Positions 24,877-36,535 of a DNA stretch of 64,000 nucleotides are shown one piece after another; the first letter of the stretch is position 1, and every line of letters begins with the position of its first letter. The notes under the pieces were generated by a model. That model worked only from the letters and a program-made list of their open reading frames with translations. It had not been told where the DNA came from and searched no databases. The position numbers and the translations under genes are program-made. The stretch is from JACVRW01 sp963850205 (GTDB lineage: Bacteria > Actinomycetota > Thermoleophilia > Solirubrobacterales > Thermoleophilaceae), in assembly GCA_963850205.1 (NCBI GenBank), contig CAWKKJ010000013.1:62001-126000 (forward strand), in the 5' to 3' direction.

Positions 24877-25353
24877 ATGAACCGAGAGACAGTTTTCACA
24901 CCGCAGGGGCTCGAAGAGCTCAAGTCGAAGATCGATTACCTGCGCGGCGAGCGCCGCCGTGAGGTGGCGGCGCGCATCAAGGAGGCCCGCGAGTTCGGCG
25001 ACATCGCCGAGAACTCGGAGTACGACGACGCCAAGAACGAGCAGGCGATGCTCGAGAAGCAGATCTCCGATCTCGAGGAGAAGCTGCGTAGCGCGCGCGT
25101 AATCGACGAGTCCGCGGTCGACACCGAAAAGGTGGGCGTGGGCGTGACCGTCCACGTCAAGGACCAGAAGACCGAGAAGTCGACCAAGTTCAGGCTCGTC
25201 GGCTCGGCCGAGGCCGACCCGTCGGAGAACAAGCTCTCCAACGAGTCGCCCGTGGGCAAGGCGCTGATCGGCCACAAGCGCGGCGAGACCGTGACCGTGC
25301 CCGTCCCCCGCGGGCCGGCCCGCAAGCTCAAGATCACCAAGATCGAGCGCTAG
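24877..25353 (+). CDS. greA: Transcription elongation factor GreA
   Basis: A 158-residue factor that rescues backtracked RNA polymerase by stimulating transcript cleavage. The N-terminal coiled coil contains EAREFGDIAENSEYDDAKNEQ with the acidic tip (D and E) needed for cleavage. The C-terminal FKBP-like domain has SPVGKALIGHKRGETVTV. Full length and normal. A strong hairpin follows its stop. Confidence 0.95.
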   Translation: MNRETVFTPQGLEELKSKIDYLRGERRREVAARIKEAREFGDIAENSEYDDAKNEQAMLEKQISDLEEKLRSARVIDESAVDTEKVGVGVTVHVKDQKTEKSTKFRLVGSAEADPSENKLSNESPVGKALIGHKRGETVTVPVPRGPARKLKITKIER

Positions 25354-25369
25354 CGGCGCTCCGCAGAAC

Positions 25370-25399
25370 GCCGCACGCAAGCAAAGCTTGCGCTGCGGC
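25370..25399 (+). terminator. Stem-loop after greA
   Basis: A long hairpin: CGCAAGC and GCTTGCG around an AAA loop, extended by GCCGCA and TGCGGC with one bulged C. There is no U-run after it. It lies 17 nt after the greA stop and just before the lysS promoter, so it likely ends or attenuates the greA transcript. Confidence 0.5.
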
Positions 25400-25418
25400 G
25401 GGTAGCGTTCCGCCCGCA

Positions 25419-26805
25419 GTGGACGACCGCCGCGCCAAGCTCGAGCGCCTGCGCGAGCAGGGCATCGACCCCTTCCCGCACGAGTTCGCCGGGGTCAGGC
25501 CCATCGCCGACCGTGCACGAGGCCCACGACGGGCTGGAGGCCGGGGAGGAGACGGACGCGTCCTACCGGATCGCCGGGCGCCTGACCGCCCGCAGGGGCC
25601 ACGGCGGTGCTGCATTCCTCGACCTGGTCGACCGCAGCGGCAAGCTCCAGGTCCACGCCAAGCGCGACGTGCTCGGCGAGGAGTCCTTCGAGACGCTCAC
25701 CTCGCTCGACCTGGGCGACCTGATCGGCGTGGACGGCACCGCCTTCAAGTCACGCCGCGGCGAGCTCAGCCTGCGGGCGACGGGCTGGACCCTGCTGGCC
25801 AAGTCGCTGCGGGCCCCGCCCGAGAAGTTCCACGGCCTCGAGGACGTCGAGACCCGCTACCGCCACCGTGAGCTCGACCTGATCGCCAACGAGGAGGTGC
25901 GCGAGCTGTTCATCCTGCGCAGCCGCGTGGTCCGGGCGCTCAGGCGGTGGCTGGACGAGCGCGGCTTTCTCGAGGTGGAGACGCCCGTGCTGCAGCCGCT
26001 CTACGGAGGCGCGCTGGCCCGGCCCTTCGTCACCCACCACAACGCCCTCGACCGCGACCTGTATCTCCGCATCGCCGACGAGCTGTACCTCAAGCGGCTG
26101 ATCGTGGGCGGCCTCGAGCGGGTGTACGAGATCGGCAAGGACTTCCGCAACGAGGGGGTCTCCTTCAAGCACAACCCCGAGTTCACGATGCTGGAGTGGT
26201 ACGAGGCCTACGCCGACTACACCGACATCGCCGCCCGCCTCGAGGAGCTCATCGCCTACGTCGCCGGGGAGGTGGGCTACGACGGCCCGATCGACTTCTC
26301 CGCTCCCTGGAGGCGGCTGACCCTGCGGGAGGCGATCCGCGACCGAACGGGTCTCGACATCGCCGGTGGATCGGAGCTGCCGGGCGAGGGGACCTGGGCC
26401 AAGCGGGTGGACGACCTGCTCTCCAAGCACGTCGAGCCCGAGCTCAGGAACCCCACCTTCATCCTCGACTACCCGAAGGAGCTGTCGCCCTTCGCCAAGG
26501 ACCACCGCTCCGAGCCCGGCCTGGTCGAGCGCTTCGAGTGCTTTGCCGGCGGCATGGAGTTCGCCAACGCGTTCACCGAGCTGAACGACCCCGACGAGCA
26601 GCGGGCCCGCTTCGAGCAGCAGCGCACCGACCAGGCTGCCGGCGACGAGGAGACACAGCCCTACGACGAGGACTACGTGCGGGCGCTGGAGCAGGGCATG
26701 CCGCCCACGGGAGGGATCGGGATCGGGATCGATCGGCTGGTGATGATCCTCAGCGGCCGCGAGTCGGTCCGCGAGGTGGTGCTGTTCCCGGCGATGCGCA
26801 GCTGA
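25419..26805 (+). CDS. lysS: Lysyl-tRNA synthetase (class II), split by a single-base frameshift
   Basis: Charges tRNA-Lys. It begins at GTG 25419 (VDDRRAKLERLREQGIDPFPHEF), with a TAGCGT box (25403-25408) 10 nt upstream. After GVRPIAD the frame changes at about 25511-25513, where one extra base separates GCC GAC from GTG CAC GAG. The rest reads cleanly: an OB-fold anticodon domain (YRIAGRLTARRGHGGAAFLDL), motif 2 (YEIGKDFRNEGVSFKHNPEFTMLE) and motif 3 (GIGIGIDRLVMIL). The total length is one base over 462 codons. The gene is essential unless another copy exists, so the indel is probably a sequence error. Confidence 0.9.
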
Positions 26806-26822
26806 CGAGGTAGCCTGCCGCC

Positions 26823-27185
26823 ATGGACCTCGGCGAGCCCTCCTCCTACCTGCTGCTGGAGGCCGGCGTGCCCGTGTTCTCCAGCGACGAGAAGCGGCTC
26901 GGGGACGTCGAGCACGTGCTCGCCGACGAGGCCAGCGACGTGTTCGACGGCATCGTCGTCGACCGCAGCGTCCTGCCCGGCGGCCACCGCTTCATCGACG
27001 CGCCGCAGGTCGACCGGATCCACGAGCGCGGGGTGGTGCTCACCCTTACCGCCGACGAGGCCGAGGGGCTGCCGGAACCGTCGGAGAACCCGGCGGCGAT
27101 GGGGACCAACCCGGCCGAGGTCGAGGAGAGCGACCTGCAGCGCAAGCTGAAGGGCGCCTGGGACCGGATCAGCGGGAACTACTAG
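26823..27185 (+). CDS. PRC-barrel-like protein (DUF2171 type)
   Basis: A 120-residue protein with a PRC-barrel-like beta fold: LEAGVPVFSSDEKRLGDVEHVLADEASDVFDGIVVD, then HRFIDAPQVDRIHERGVVLTL. Proteins of this kind are small adaptor or stress proteins of unclear role. A TAGCCT box (26811-26816) ends 6 nt before the ATG, so it has its own leaderless promoter despite following lysS by 17 bp. Confidence 0.7.
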   Translation: MDLGEPSSYLLLEAGVPVFSSDEKRLGDVEHVLADEASDVFDGIVVDRSVLPGGHRFIDAPQVDRIHERGVVLTLTADEAEGLPEPSENPAAMGTNPAEVEESDLQRKLKGAWDRISGNY

Positions 27186-27197
27186 CGCTGCGGCGGC

Positions 27198-27231
27198 AGG
27201 TGAGCATCACCTAGCGGCCTGCAGCGCAGGC
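27198..27231. terminator. Two tandem small hairpins
   Basis: AGGTGA-gca-TCACCT (27198-27212) and GCCTGC-agc-GCAGGC (27217-27231) lie shortly after the PRC-barrel gene. They could end its transcript. No U-run. Confidence 0.3.
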
Positions 27232-27296
27232 GCGCGAGCGCCTGGGACCAAATGGGTGGAAACTACGGTTGTCCTCGACCGCAAGGAGACCGTTCG

Positions 27297-27965
27297 ATGA
27301 AACGGATTCGCATCGCCAGCCCCTCACCAGCTCTGGTCATTGCGTCGCTCGCCCTCTTCATCTCCCTAGGAGGCGTGGGCTACGCGGCGATCAACCTGCC
27401 CAGGGGGAGCGTTGACAGCCACCACCTCCTCCGCGACGCAATCAAGGGCCGGCATCTGGCCAACGACGCGGTCGACAGCCAGCACCTGGCCCGCGCCGCC
27501 GTCGACAGCCATCACATAGCCTCGGGTGCCGTCAAGGCGGCGGAGATGGGGAGGAAGGCCGTCAAGCGGAGCGCCATGGCCAAGAACGCCATCGTGTCCC
27601 GGACCGTCGACAATGGATCCCTACGTCGCGCGGACCTGGCCCCGAGCGCGGTCGCGACCCGTCAATACGCGGCCAATCTGATTCCGAACGCCGCCCAGCG
27701 AACGGTCGCGGTCGGGTGGCATACCGAGTCGTTGAAGCCGGCCGCAATCGCCCACAACGGTCCCGGCGACTACACGATCACGTTCGATCGCGGCAGTGAC
27801 AGCATCGGGTGCGCCGTGCCGTTCGCCACCCCGTTCAACGCACCGCCGGAGACTACGTTCCGGATCACTCGCCTCGAGTGCACCGGTGGACAGAACGTGA
27901 TCGGGATCGCCTCGAGCACCGGCCAGGACGCTCAGGTGCTGCTCAAGGTCTCCTTCACCAAGTAG
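27297..27965 (+). CDS. Secreted or anchored protein with degenerate short repeats, Thermoleophilia type
   Basis: A 222-residue protein from ATG 27297 with the ribosome site AAGGAG 8 nt upstream. The leader is SPSPALVIASLALFISLGGVGYAA, a form seen in many Thermoleophilia surface proteins. After it come repeated units of about 10 residues with the pattern VDSxHLxxxAV (VDSHHLLRDAI, VDSQHLARAAV, VDSHHIASGAV), then a globular beta-rich end with two cysteines (IGCAVPF, RLECTGGQ) that may pair. No enzyme motif. A surface role is inferred. Confidence 0.65.
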   Translation: MKRIRIASPSPALVIASLALFISLGGVGYAAINLPRGSVDSHHLLRDAIKGRHLANDAVDSQHLARAAVDSHHIASGAVKAAEMGRKAVKRSAMAKNAIVSRTVDNGSLRRADLAPSAVATRQYAANLIPNAAQRTVAVGWHTESLKPAAIAHNGPGDYTITFDRGSDSIGCAVPFATPFNAPPETTFRITRLECTGGQNVIGIASSTGQDAQVLLKVSFTK

Positions 27966-28415
27966 TCAGCCCTCGACCGCCTCGCGGAACTCGGTCTCCG
28001 CCTCCCGCAGCCGCCGGCCGCTCTCCACGAGCGCGCCGGCGGCCCCCTGGGCCTCGGCCGGCTTGCCCTCCTCGGCGGCGTCGGCGAGGGCGCGGAGCCG
28101 CTTGGACCCCTCTGCCAGCGCGGCCACGAGCTCGTCGAACTGCGGGCTGACGTCGTCGGGCGGCTCCAGTCCCGCAAGGTTGTCGCGAACCTCGTCGAGC
28201 CGCTCGGCGAGCCGCTCGTAGCGGGCGGCCAGCTCCTCGTTGCTCTCGCCCGCCGCTCGGGTCAGGGAGGCGCCCACGTCGTCGCCCAGCGCGCTGAGCG
28301 GCCGCACCGCCTCGTTGTAGTCCTGCTTGAAGGCGTTGTCGTCGCCCCCGCAGGCCGCGACGGTGCCGCCGCCGAAAACCAGAAGGAGCAGGAAGAAAGC
28401 CGCGCGTGCGCCCAA
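27966..28415 (-). CDS. Putative lipoprotein with helical body
   Basis: A 149-residue protein starting at TTG 28415. It has a lipoprotein signal (hydrophobic FFLLLLVFGGGTVAAC with lipobox VAAC, then GGDDN), so it should be lipid-anchored outside the cell. The rest is a charged amphipathic helical bundle (ELAARYERLAERLDEVRDNLAGL). A TAGCCT box lies 10 nt before the start (28431-28426). No family recognised. Confidence 0.65.
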   Translation of the reverse strand: MGARAAFFLLLLVFGGGTVAACGGDDNAFKQDYNEAVRPLSALGDDVGASLTRAAGESNEELAARYERLAERLDEVRDNLAGLEPPDDVSPQFDELVAALAEGSKRLRALADAAEEGKPAEAQGAAGALVESGRRLREAETEFREAVEG

Positions 28416-28501
28416 GACCCGGGCCAGGCTATCCGAAAATCCCTCGCAGAACGCGGCATTTACGGCTCGGTTAAGCCGAAAAGTGCCGTGGGGGGCGTTG
28501 G

Positions 28502-28627
28502 TAGACTCGGTTACGGTGGCAGGTGTTTTTCTGATCGCTTTTCCCGCTGTCGGCGTACTTGGTCAGAAGGGGGGAAAGAGGAGGGACGGCACCCGGTCCC
28601 GAGGTTCCCGACAGATAGGCAAGACTC
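28502..28627 (+). promoter_or_regulatory. clpC promoter and ~120-nt leader
   Basis: TAGACT at 28502-28507 is a good -10; TACGGT at 28512-28517 is an alternative. The leader of about 120 nt before the clpC GTG has no recognisable CtsR or HAIR box. A weak hairpin CGGCT-N6-AGCCG precedes the -10 (28464-28479). Heat-shock control cannot be confirmed from sequence. Confidence 0.4.
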
Positions 28628-31258
<2,631 letters not shown>

Positions 31259-31287
31259 CGCCCCCGGTCCACACCTGAAAATCGGCG

Positions 31288-31313
31288 CGAGCCCCGCACA
31301 ACCGCGGGGCTCG
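31288..31313 (+). terminator. Intrinsic terminator-like hairpin after clpC
   Basis: CGAGCCCCGC and GCGGGGCTCG form a perfect 10-bp stem with the loop ACAACC, 30 nt after the clpC stop, followed by TTGCATA. The short U-run is weak but the stem is strong. Confidence 0.65.
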
Positions 31314-31370
31314 TTGCATAATGGGCGGGAATCACTCGCCCTGGCCGGGCATCTGATTCGGTAGAGATCG

Positions 31371-34300
31371 ATGCCACCACCGACAGTCTCGAGGCACGGG
31401 TCGTCGGCCGCCCCGGCATCCCGCCGGCCCTTCGTCGGGCGGAACCGGGAGCTCGACGAGCTTCGCGCTGGGCTGGACGAGGCGGCTGACGGGCACGGAC
31501 GGGTCTTCCTGCTCGGCGGCGAGCCGGGCATCGGCAAGACGCGCCTCATGCAGGAGCTCGCGCGGGAGGCCGAGCACCGCGGCGGCCGGGTGACCACCGG
31601 GCGCTGCTGGGAGGAGGGCGGCGCGCCCGCCTACTGGCCCTGGATTCAGACCGTGCGCGGTCTCGGCGGCGACCTCGAGCGCCTCGCCGCGGATGCGGGT
31701 GGATCGGTGGAGCCCGGCAGCGAGCGTTTCCGGCTGTTCGACGGTGCGGCCCGCTTCTTGATCGGCGCCGCCGAGCCTCGTCCGCTGCTCATCGTCCTCG
31801 ACGACCTCCACGCGGCCGACGCGCCCTCACTCGTGCTGCTGCGATTTCTCAGCGAGGCGATCGGCGACGCGCCGGTCCTCGTGGTCGGCTCCTATCGCGA
31901 GCGCGAGGCCCGCGAGGGCGAGCACCGTGACGCGTTCGACGAGCTCGGCCGCTCCGCGACCCGCCTCTCGCTCCGAGGCCTCAGCGTCGAGGACGTGGCC
32001 GCCTACGTCGCGAGCGCCACCAACGCCGATCCGGACCCGTCCGTGTCCGCCCGCCTCCAGGCACTCACCAGCGGGAACCCGTTCTTTCTCGGCGAGGTGG
32101 TGCGGCTGGCGGGCCACGACGGCCTGACCTTCGATCGCATCGAACCCGTCCCGGACGAGGTGCGGACGCTGCTGCGCCGCCGCCGGGCGGACCTCCCGGC
32201 CGACGCGGTGCAGGCGTTGCGGCTGGCGGCGGTCGTCGGCCGGGAGTTCGACTTTCGCGTGCTCGAGCGGACGAGCCCGCTCGATGTCGGGCGGCTCCTC
32301 GGAGGTGCTGGACGCGGCCGAGAGCGCCGGCGTGCTCGCCGAGGACCCCGCGTTCCCACGTCGCTATGCGTTCGTCCACGAGCTCGTCCGCGAGACCCTC
32401 TACGACGAGCTCGCGCCCGCCGCGCGCCTGGAGCTGCACCGCACGATCGGCGGGGTGCTCGAGGAGCTCTACCGGCACGACCCCGAGCCGCACCTGTCGG
32501 AGATCGCCCACCATCTCGCGCTGGCGGCGCCGGTGGGGGACGTCTCCGAAGCCGTCTCCTATCTGGTCAGGGCGGGCGACCGGGCCGGGACCCTTCTCGC
32601 CTACGAGGAGGCCGGCACCCACTACGAGCGCGCCCTCGGCCTGCTCGGCTCCGCGGAGGAGGCCGTGCGCGAGCGGCGCTGCGACCTTCTCCTGCGGCTG
32701 GGCGATGCTCGCTGGCGAGCCGGCGACACGCGCGCCGCCCGGGCCGCCTTCGAGGAGGCCGCTGAGCTGGCGCGCCGCCTGGGTGACGGCGAGCTGCTCG
32801 CGCGCGCCGCCCTCGGCTACGTCGTCGGGCTCGGCGGCTTTCTGCTGTTCGCCCGCTTCGAGGCGGGCGCGACCGGGGCCGGGCTGCTGGAGGAGGCGCT
32901 CGCCGCACTGCCCGATGTCGACAGCCCCCTGCGGGCGCAGGTGCACGCCCGGCTGGCGGTGGAGATGTACTCCTCCAACGACGTCGAGCGCCGTCTGGCG
33001 GTGAGCGCCGAGGCGGTGGACATGTCACGCCGGCTGGGCGACTCCAAAGGCCTCGTGACGGCGCTCCACGCGCGCCACTGGGCGCTCGGAGCCCCGGAGA
33101 TGCTGGACGTCCGGCTGGAGAACACCGAGGAGATGCTCGCCCTGGCCGCCGAGCTCGGGGACCAGGAGCTCGCCTTCCTCGCCCGCAACTGCCGTTTCCA
33201 CTGCTTCCTCGAGCTCTGCGACGGGGCGGGCGTCGATGCCGAGACGACGGCCATGACCGACCTCGCGGAGCGCATCCAGCAGCCGTTCTACCGCTGGCAC
33301 GCGGTCTGCCTGCAGGTGATCCGGGCCACGCTGGACGGGCGCATGGAGGACGCCGAGCGCCTGGCGCTGGAGGCGCTTCAGATCGCGCGCCTGCGGCACA
33401 GCGAGTACGCGGCCTACGTGTACGAGTACGCGGAGCTGGTGGCGATTCGCTGGGCCCAGGGCCGTCTCGACGTGTACTGGCCGCAGGTCGCCGACCACGG
33501 CGAGCGGTACCTGTGGGTGCCGCGCTGGAGGGACGCGCTTGCGGCGGCCGAGCGGGGCGATGGCGGTGCAGCGGCCACCGAGATCGCCCGCCACGCCGGC
33601 CGTGACTTCGCCGACCTCCGCCGGGACGGCCTGTGGCTCATCGGCCTGTCCTCGCTCGCCCAGGCCTGCGTGCTCGTGGGGGACCGGCCCCGTGCACGCA
33701 CCATCTACGAGCTCCTGCTCCCCTTCGCGGACCGGAACGCCGTGTCGCTGACCCAGCAGCCTCACGGCCCCGTGGCGATGCGGCTGGGAATGCTCGCCGC
33801 GATGCTCGAGCGCTGGGACGAGGCCGACAAGCACTTCGAGACCGCGCTCGCCCGCTGCGAGCTGCTGGGAGCCCGGGCCATCCGCAGCCGCGTGCTCATC
33901 GAGCAGGCGGCGGCTCTGCTGGCCAGCCCCCGCGAGGGGGACCCCGGACGGACCGCGGCGCTGCTCGAGGAGGCCCGCCGAATAGCGGAGGAGCTCGAGC
34001 TGAGCGGGCTGCTGCAGCGCATCGAGTCGCTGCCGTCCGCCACCGAGCGGTCGACGGAGGCGGGGCGCGCCAACGCGTGCTTTCGGCGCGAGGGGAACAT
34101 CTGGACGATCGAATACGAGGGCCGGACGCTTCGCCTGCGCGACCGCAAGGGCCTCGGCTACATCGCCTCGCTGCTGTCCGCGCCCCGCAGCGAGATCCAC
34201 GTGCTCGAGCTCGCAACCGCGCTCGAGCCGCCCTCGGAGGCCGCCCACCGCGCCGAGATCGGCGGCAACGGCCTCCACGCCTCCCGCCCGGCTGGCGCCG

Positions 34301-34659
34301 GACCCGTGATCGACGCCCAGGCGCGGGAGCAATACCGGGAGCGGCTGGAGGACCTGCGCGCCGACCTCGAGGAGGCGCGCAGCTTCGGCGACCCCGAGCG
34401 TGCCGCCAAGCTCGAGGAGGAGATCGACGCGCTCGTCACCGAGCTGGCCCGGGCGGTGGGCCTCGGAGGGCGCGAACGCGAGGCGGCATCGCCGGCAGAG
34501 CGGGCCCGGGTCAGCGTCACCAAGGCAATTCGCACGGCGATTCGGCAGATCGGCGACAACTCGCCCGCGCTGGGCGAGCACCTCAGCGCCTCGATCTCCA
34601 CCGGGCGCTTCTGCTCGTACGCGCCGCCGGGCGAGGCACCGCCTGCGTGGGTGGTCTAG
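31371..34659 (+). CDS. Large STAND-type ATPase regulator, split by a single-base frameshift
   Basis: About 1095 residues if repaired. The N-terminal part has FVGRNRELDELR, Walker A GGEPGIGKT (~49-57) and Walker B LLIVLDDLHAAD. After SPLDVGRLL the frame changes near 32298; removing one G in CTCCTCGGAGGTG restores LLEVLDAAESAGVLAED. A long TPR-like helical region follows. The end (RREGNIWTIEYEGRTLRLRD, and VSVTKAIRTAIRQIGDNSPALG) is a conserved C-terminal module of actinobacterial ATPase regulators, not a LuxR HTH. ATG 31371 is the start. The gene lies upstream of the cupin and FAD-oxidase pair and may control it. Confidence 0.75.
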
Positions 34660-34687
34660 GAACAAGCGTTCCGTGCCGCTTCACGCC
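34659..34687 (+). repeat. 29-bp direct repeat, copy 1 (before cupin gene)
   Basis: This 29-bp segment (GGAACAAGCGTTCC core) matches 35020-35048 at 26 of 29 positions. It ends 37 nt before the cupin ATG; copy 2 ends 35 nt before the FAD-oxidase ATG, and both are followed by GGAGGCA ribosome sites. It contains the palindrome GGAAC-N4-GTTCC. It may be an operator, or a leftover of a duplicated cupin 3' end. Confidence 0.6.
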
Positions 34688-34724
34688 TGCCTGGTAGACG
34701 CGCCCGACTCGGAGGCAAGCAGCG

Positions 34725-35087
34725 ATGCAACGGATTCCGCTGGGAGACCTGCCCGTCGCCATCGACGGCGGCGCTCACCGGCTGCGGCCGCCCCACCCGG
34801 GGGAGCTGACGGTCGGCTACGTCCGGCTGGCGCGCGGCGCGGGCCTGGACGTCGACCCCTACCCGTTCCCGCATTGGGGCTACATGCTCAAGGGAAGGAT
34901 CCGCAAGCACACCTCGAGCGGACCCCAGGATTTCGGGGCCGGGGAGTCGTTCTACTGGGCGGCCGGCCACGCCCCCGAGGCGCTCGAGGACTCGGAGTAC
35001 GTCGACTTCTCACCGGCACGGAACAACCGTTCCGTGCGGGTTCACGCCCTCGAGACGACACACGAATCGACACAGGAGGCAGCATGA
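34725..35087 (+). CDS. Small cupin-fold protein
   Basis: A 120-residue single-domain cupin-like protein. The barrel reads YPFPHWGYMLKGRIRKHTSSGPQDFGAGESFYWAAGHAPEAL, with His residues where metal ligands usually sit, though the classic HxH is not intact. It has a good ribosome site, GGAGGCA. Its stop overlaps the ATG of the FAD oxidase (ATGA), so the two are co-translated and probably act together. Copy 2 of the 29-bp palindromic repeat lies in its last codons. Confidence 0.65.
   Translation: MQRIPLGDLPVAIDGGAHRLRPPHPGELTVGYVRLARGAGLDVDPYPFPHWGYMLKGRIRKHTSSGPQDFGAGESFYWAAGHAPEALEDSEYVDFSPARNNRSVRVHALETTHESTQEAA
35016..35048 (+). repeat. 29-bp direct repeat, copy 2, with 9-bp palindrome arms
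   Basis: GCACGGAAC (35016-35024) and GTTCCGTGC (35029-35037) are perfect arms around AACC, followed by TTCACGCC shared with copy 1 at 34659-34687. It lies inside the cupin coding end, 35 nt before the FAD-oxidase start. Operator or recombination remnant. Confidence 0.6.
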
Positions 35088-36487
35088 GCACCCTGACCAG
35101 CGCCGCCGAGGCGGCCCGCCGGGATCTGGGAAGCGGTTTCACCGGAGAGCTGATCGGCCCCGGGGACGGCGGCTACGACCAGGCGCGCACGGTGTACAAC
35201 GCGATGATCGACCGGCGGCCGGCGCTGATCGCCCGCTGCGCCAGCGCCGATGATGTGGCCACCGTCGTCGGCTTCGCCCGCGACCGTGACCTGCTCCTCG
35301 CCGTGCGCGGCGGCGGCCACAACGGCGCCGGCCTGGGCATCTGCGACGACGGCGTGGTCTGCGACCTCTCGCCGCTCAAGGACATCCAGGTCGACCCCGA
35401 AGCCCGCACGGTTCGGGTCGGCGGCGGCTGTGTGTGGCGCGAGGTGGACCGGGCCACGAACGAGCACGGCCTGGCCACGCCCAGCGGGATCATCGGCACC
35501 ACCGGGGTCGGCGGCCTGACCCTGGGCGGCGGCCTGGGGCACCTGACCCGCAAGTACGGCCTGGCCATCGACAACCTGCTCGAGGCGGACATGGTGCTGG
35601 CGAGCGGCGAGAAGGTCCGTGTGAGCGCCGACGAGAACCCCGATCTCTACTGGGCCATCAGGGGCGGTGGCGGCAACTTCGGCGTGGTCACGTCGTTCCT
35701 GTTCCGGCTGCACGAGGTCGGCACGATCATCGGCGGCCCGACCTTCTGGCCCGTCGAGCAGGGCGCGGAGGTCCTCACGGCCTACCGTGACTTCCTCTCA
35801 GGCGCTCCGAGAGACCTGAACGGGTTCTTCGCGTTCGCCACTGTGCCCCCCGCCCCGCCGTTCCCGGAGGAGATTCACCTGCGCAAGGTGTGCGGTGTGG
35901 TCTGGTGCTATGCCGGCAACGATGAGGAGGCGGCCGCGGCTGCGATGGCCCCGCTGCTCGACGCGGTTTCCGAGCCGCTCATGCACGGGGTGCAGGGCAT
36001 GCCCCACCCGGCGCTCCAGACCGCGTTCGACGACCTTTACCCGCCCGGTGATCAGTGGTACTGGCGCGCCGACTTCGTCAAGGAGATCCCCGACGAGGCG
36101 GTCGAGATCCACGCCCGCTTCGGGGCCGACATGCCGACCATCAAGTCAACGATGCACCTGTACCCGATCGACGGCGCCGCGCACGACCTGTCGTCATCCG
36201 ACACCGCGTGGAGCTACCGCGACGCGAACTGGGCCACCGTGTTCGCCGGCGTCGATCCCGACCCGGCCAACGTGAGGGCGATCCGGCGCTGGAGCATCGA
36301 CTACCAGGAGGCCCTGCATCCCTACTCTGCCGGCGGCGCCTACGTGAACATGATGATGAACGAGGGCGAGGAACGTGTCCGGGCCAGCTACCGGGACAAC
36401 TACGACCGGCTGGCGCGGGTCAAGGAGGCCCGGGACCCGGAGAACGTCTTCCGCGTGAACCAGAACATCAAGCCGGCTGCCGCGTAG
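35084..36487 (+). CDS. FAD-linked oxidase (berberine-bridge-like, VAO family)
   Basis: A 467-residue oxidase. The FAD-binding PCMH domain has LLAVRGGGHNGAGLG, where the His is the usual covalent FAD anchor, and TPSGIIGTTGVGGLTLGGGLGHLTRKYGL. The second covalent anchor (Cys) of bicovalent members is absent, so attachment is probably through His alone. The end VNMMMNEGEERVRASYRDNYDRL, then PENVFRVNQNI, is the BBE C-terminal motif. Such enzymes oxidise sugars or secondary metabolites. It is co-translated with the cupin. It has a ribosome site, AGGAGGC. Confidence 0.88.
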   Translation: MSTLTSAAEAARRDLGSGFTGELIGPGDGGYDQARTVYNAMIDRRPALIARCASADDVATVVGFARDRDLLLAVRGGGHNGAGLGICDDGVVCDLSPLKDIQVDPEARTVRVGGGCVWREVDRATNEHGLATPSGIIGTTGVGGLTLGGGLGHLTRKYGLAIDNLLEADMVLASGEKVRVSADENPDLYWAIRGGGGNFGVVTSFLFRLHEVGTIIGGPTFWPVEQGAEVLTAYRDFLSGAPRDLNGFFAFATVPPAPPFPEEIHLRKVCGVVWCYAGNDEEAAAAAMAPLLDAVSEPLMHGVQGMPHPALQTAFDDLYPPGDQWYWRADFVKEIPDEAVEIHARFGADMPTIKSTMHLYPIDGAAHDLSSSDTAWSYRDANWATVFAGVDPDPANVRAIRRWSIDYQEALHPYSAGGAYVNMMMNEGEERVRASYRDNYDRLARVKEARDPENVFRVNQNIKPAAA

Positions 36488-36503
36488 CCCCGCGGCGGCC
36501 GTG

Positions 36504-36530
36504 GCCGGGCGGCGCCGGCCGCCGCCCGGC
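36504..36530. terminator. Bidirectional terminator-like hairpin
   Basis: GCCGGGCGGC and GCCGCCCGGC form a perfect 10-bp stem with a 7-nt loop in the 48-bp gap between two convergent genes. No U-run on either side. Confidence 0.5.
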
Positions 36531-36535
36531 TCACC

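Noticed and set aside
31371..34659. LuxR-type regulator call for the second large ATPase
   Set aside because: No LuxR helix-turn-helix is present at the C-terminus; it ends in a different conserved module.
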